The notes under the pieces: generated by a model
Seen by the model: the letters and a program-made list of their open reading frames with translations, nothing else
Told to the model about the DNA's origin: nothing
The model's database searches: none
Translations under genes and position numbers: made by a program
Shown here: positions 62,392-64,000 of the stretch, one piece after another
Layout: every line of letters starts with the position of its first letter
Numbering within the stretch: position 1 is the first letter of the stretch
From: an uncultured Oscillospiraceae bacterium
GTDB lineage: Bacteria; Bacillota; Clostridia; Oscillospirales; Oscillospiraceae
Reading direction: 5' to 3'
DNA length: 64,000 nt
Assembly (NCBI GenBank): GCA_902478785.1
Contig: CABSMJ010000009.1
Coordinates: forward strand, 49,340-113,339

Positions 62392-62502
62392 CTATTAAAG
62401 TGCATTTTTAATAGATTCAACAGAAAAAATCGGAGTGTCATGAAAGGATCTGTGGAAATCCAGTAATATCAATAATCTCTGAGTAGTTGGCAAGCGGTTT
62501 TA

Positions 62503-63873
62503 TCACAGAGTGCGGTCGGTTACTTCCGCCTTCGTAATAATGTCACGCAGTCGGTTATCGTCAATGATATATTCCAGCATATCATCCGCATTTTTATAGA
62601 CGGTATCCTGCTGGGTATCCAAGGGAGTAATACAATATTGCACTTCTCCGTTTGGCCAAACGGGGCAAATATGATATTCTCGTCCGTTCCATTCAAAATT
62701 TATTTCCGCACCACGATTTACACTGTTCTTGAATTCATTGATGGTTTTAAAACGCCAGGCTTCAGGACTATAAGTAAAGTAACGTACCTCCATATTAGTG
62801 ATCCCTCTCTGAAAATGTTTAAACTCTGGTACACCGTCGGGGTACTCAGCAAGCCAATGAAAATCAGGGGCTCCGGTGTGAGGATCATATGCAATCTCTT
62901 TATCATGAGGGTTGCTGTGCTTGCTGCTGTTTCCATGATCAGTAAAATGCCGCGTTTTGATTGCCCATCCTTCAGCATTATATTTCACCAGAGCCCAGTA
63001 TCCCTCTTTTTTGGTGTGGATAAATACTTTCTGAATGGTATTGGGCGGACCTTGTAGGATTACTTCATTTGGCTTATCGGGGTTTGGCTTCCATTTCCCG
63101 CCATAGGCACTTCCATCGCCTTTTCCAATTAGGTACGGCTCTATTGTATCACGATGATTACTGGATGTGCCGCCAATTTTAAAGGCATCCAAATCTTCAC
63201 GGCGGAAACTTCGTTCATAGTTCATATGCCGCCAGGAACTACGTTCGTAATCCACATAGATAATGTTGCCCTGCATTTCGGGAAACGGTGCATTGTGGCA
63301 GATGATTTTTTCAGGCTCAATGCGCCGCAGCATCTCATTGTAACCTGCCATGAACCATTCTTTCTGGTCACAGCGGTTGTCATGCTCTGCGGCCATATAA
63401 GTGGAGACAGCAATAATACTTCCTTTTTCAATTCCCTCAAAGCAGAAATCAAACGTGGATTCATTGCCCCAGTTGACGGTAGGAATCACCCGAATCCCTT
63501 TGGATGCCCAGTAAGCACCGCACCAGCGATTACGAAATACATTGTAAAGCTGCATGACAGGTGCCATCTCCAGGTACATACTGAAATCCGGCGACAGCAC
63601 CGCACGGTAGCGGGAGAGTTTTTCAATGTCGTTGTCTGCATTCTTCCAGACCCGCTCAAAGCGATAGTCATATAGGAAGAAGTGTACCATGCGGTCAAGA
63701 TGATTCTGGTCCTCCAGATGGTTTTTGTCAAAACCAATCAACAAAAGATCATCAAAGTCTCCAGGTTTTTCTTGGAACTTGGGAATGATGGGGATTTTCA
63801 ACTTTCCTTTGCCGGGAAACTGGTTACGAAGCAGTGTCTGGCTGGTTCGGTAGTTGTAGTTTTCTTCGGTCAT
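62503..63873 (-). CDS. DUF4417 domain protein with an extra C-terminal module
   Basis: A 456-residue soluble protein. The N-terminal 230 residues fit DUF4417, found in phages and mobile elements: LLIGFDKNHLED, VIPTVNWGNESTFDFCFEGI and AVSTYMAAEHDN. A second module of about 220 residues has a histidine- and proline-rich block, RHFTDHGNSSKHSNPHDKE, and no family I know. The A+T content and codon use differ from the rest of the window, which suggests recent transfer. The ATG follows AGAAGGG; the frame stays open upstream to the right edge. Confidence 0.75.
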   Translation of the reverse strand: MTEENYNYRTSQTLLRNQFPGKGKLKIPIIPKFQEKPGDFDDLLLIGFDKNHLEDQNHLDRMVHFFLYDYRFERVWKNADNDIEKLSRYRAVLSPDFSMYLEMAPVMQLYNVFRNRWCGAYWASKGIRVIPTVNWGNESTFDFCFEGIEKGSIIAVSTYMAAEHDNRCDQKEWFMAGYNEMLRRIEPEKIICHNAPFPEMQGNIIYVDYERSSWRHMNYERSFRREDLDAFKIGGTSSNHRDTIEPYLIGKGDGSAYGGKWKPNPDKPNEVILQGPPNTIQKVFIHTKKEGYWALVKYNAEGWAIKTRHFTDHGNSSKHSNPHDKEIAYDPHTGAPDFHWLAEYPDGVPEFKHFQRGITNMEVRYFTYSPEAWRFKTINEFKNSVNRGAEINFEWNGREYHICPVWPNGEVQYCITPLDTQQDTVYKNADDMLEYIIDDNRLRDIITKAEVTDRTL

Positions 63874-64000
63874 AGATAGCCCTTCTGTATGTAGTAGGGA
63901 ACAAGTCCTGCTGCATACAGGTTCCCGAGCAACGAAAGTTACACAGTAACCGTAAAATCTTTCGGCGTATAAAAAGGCCGCCATCTCAGCGCACAGGCAA
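63874..64000. other. Right edge: no feature identified
   Basis: A+T-richer sequence upstream of the DUF4417 gene. The minus-strand frame stays open here but without a ribosome site. A promoter or element boundary may lie outside the window. Confidence 0.3.

Noticed and set aside
62281..62502. Possible attachment site or element boundary next to the DUF4417 gene
   Set aside because: No inverted or direct repeats matching at both ends could be seen; the right-hand boundary lies outside the window.

Overview
The window looks like chromosomal DNA of an anaerobic, GC-rich Bacillota of the Oscillospiraceae type (Flavonifractor/Pseudoflavonifractor/Lawsonibacter relatives). This is an inference from several features: a ctsR-mcsA-clpC heat-shock operon with CtsR boxes, an AbrB-like regulator, spore genes (spmA/spmB, a SpoVAF-like GerA protein), strong AGGAGG ribosome sites, sigma-A promoters, and many intrinsic terminators. 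No rRNA, tRNA, CRISPR array or insertion sequence was found. Gene density is about 90 percent and almost every gene appears intact.

Layout, left to right. 1-6905: the end of a membrane protein with a zinc ribbon and three extracellular repeats, then a zinc alcohol dehydrogenase, a CapA-like phosphatase, a PAP2 phosphatase and a QueG-like Fe-S protein. 6925-15566: an AEC transporter divergent from a complete phosphate regulon operon (pstSCAB, phoU, an HD-domain gene, a PhoP/PhoR-type two-component system) that ends at a strong terminator. 15829-22450: an SLH surface protein, acyl-ACP thioesterase, PIN/NYN-type nuclease, recG, and an ECF sigma/anti-sigma pair. 22462-33574: thyA-folA, an AraC regulator with a MATE pump, a HAD/MFS/GDPD/membrane-protein operon, and an acyltransferase-like protein coupled to an acyl-CoA ligase. 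33600-39366: a SpoVAF-like gene with a sigma-G-like promoter, a DUF2156-GNAT fusion behind a LysR gene, and an NSS symporter. 40121-49466: murI-DUF1934-argS, a DUF362 ferredoxin with a P-loop kinase, azlCD, spmAB, an AbrB-like regulator, rsmI and an RNA/tRNA methyltransferase, and a small ferredoxin. 49811-53536: ctsR-mcsA-clpC, without mcsB. 53552-62280: an XRE-cupin regulator facing a LysE exporter, a large LRR/InlB-repeat secreted protein, a second ECF sigma/anti-sigma pair and several small envelope proteins. 62354-64000: an A+T-richer segment with a DUF4417 gene that looks acquired.

The best candidates for something undescribed are: the HD gene inside the phosphate operon; the acyltransferase homologue that has lost its catalytic histidine but overlaps an acyl-CoA ligase gene; the DUF2156-GNAT fusion; the triple-repeat zinc-ribbon membrane protein; and the DUF4417 fusion at the right edge. 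None of these is proved by sequence reading alone.
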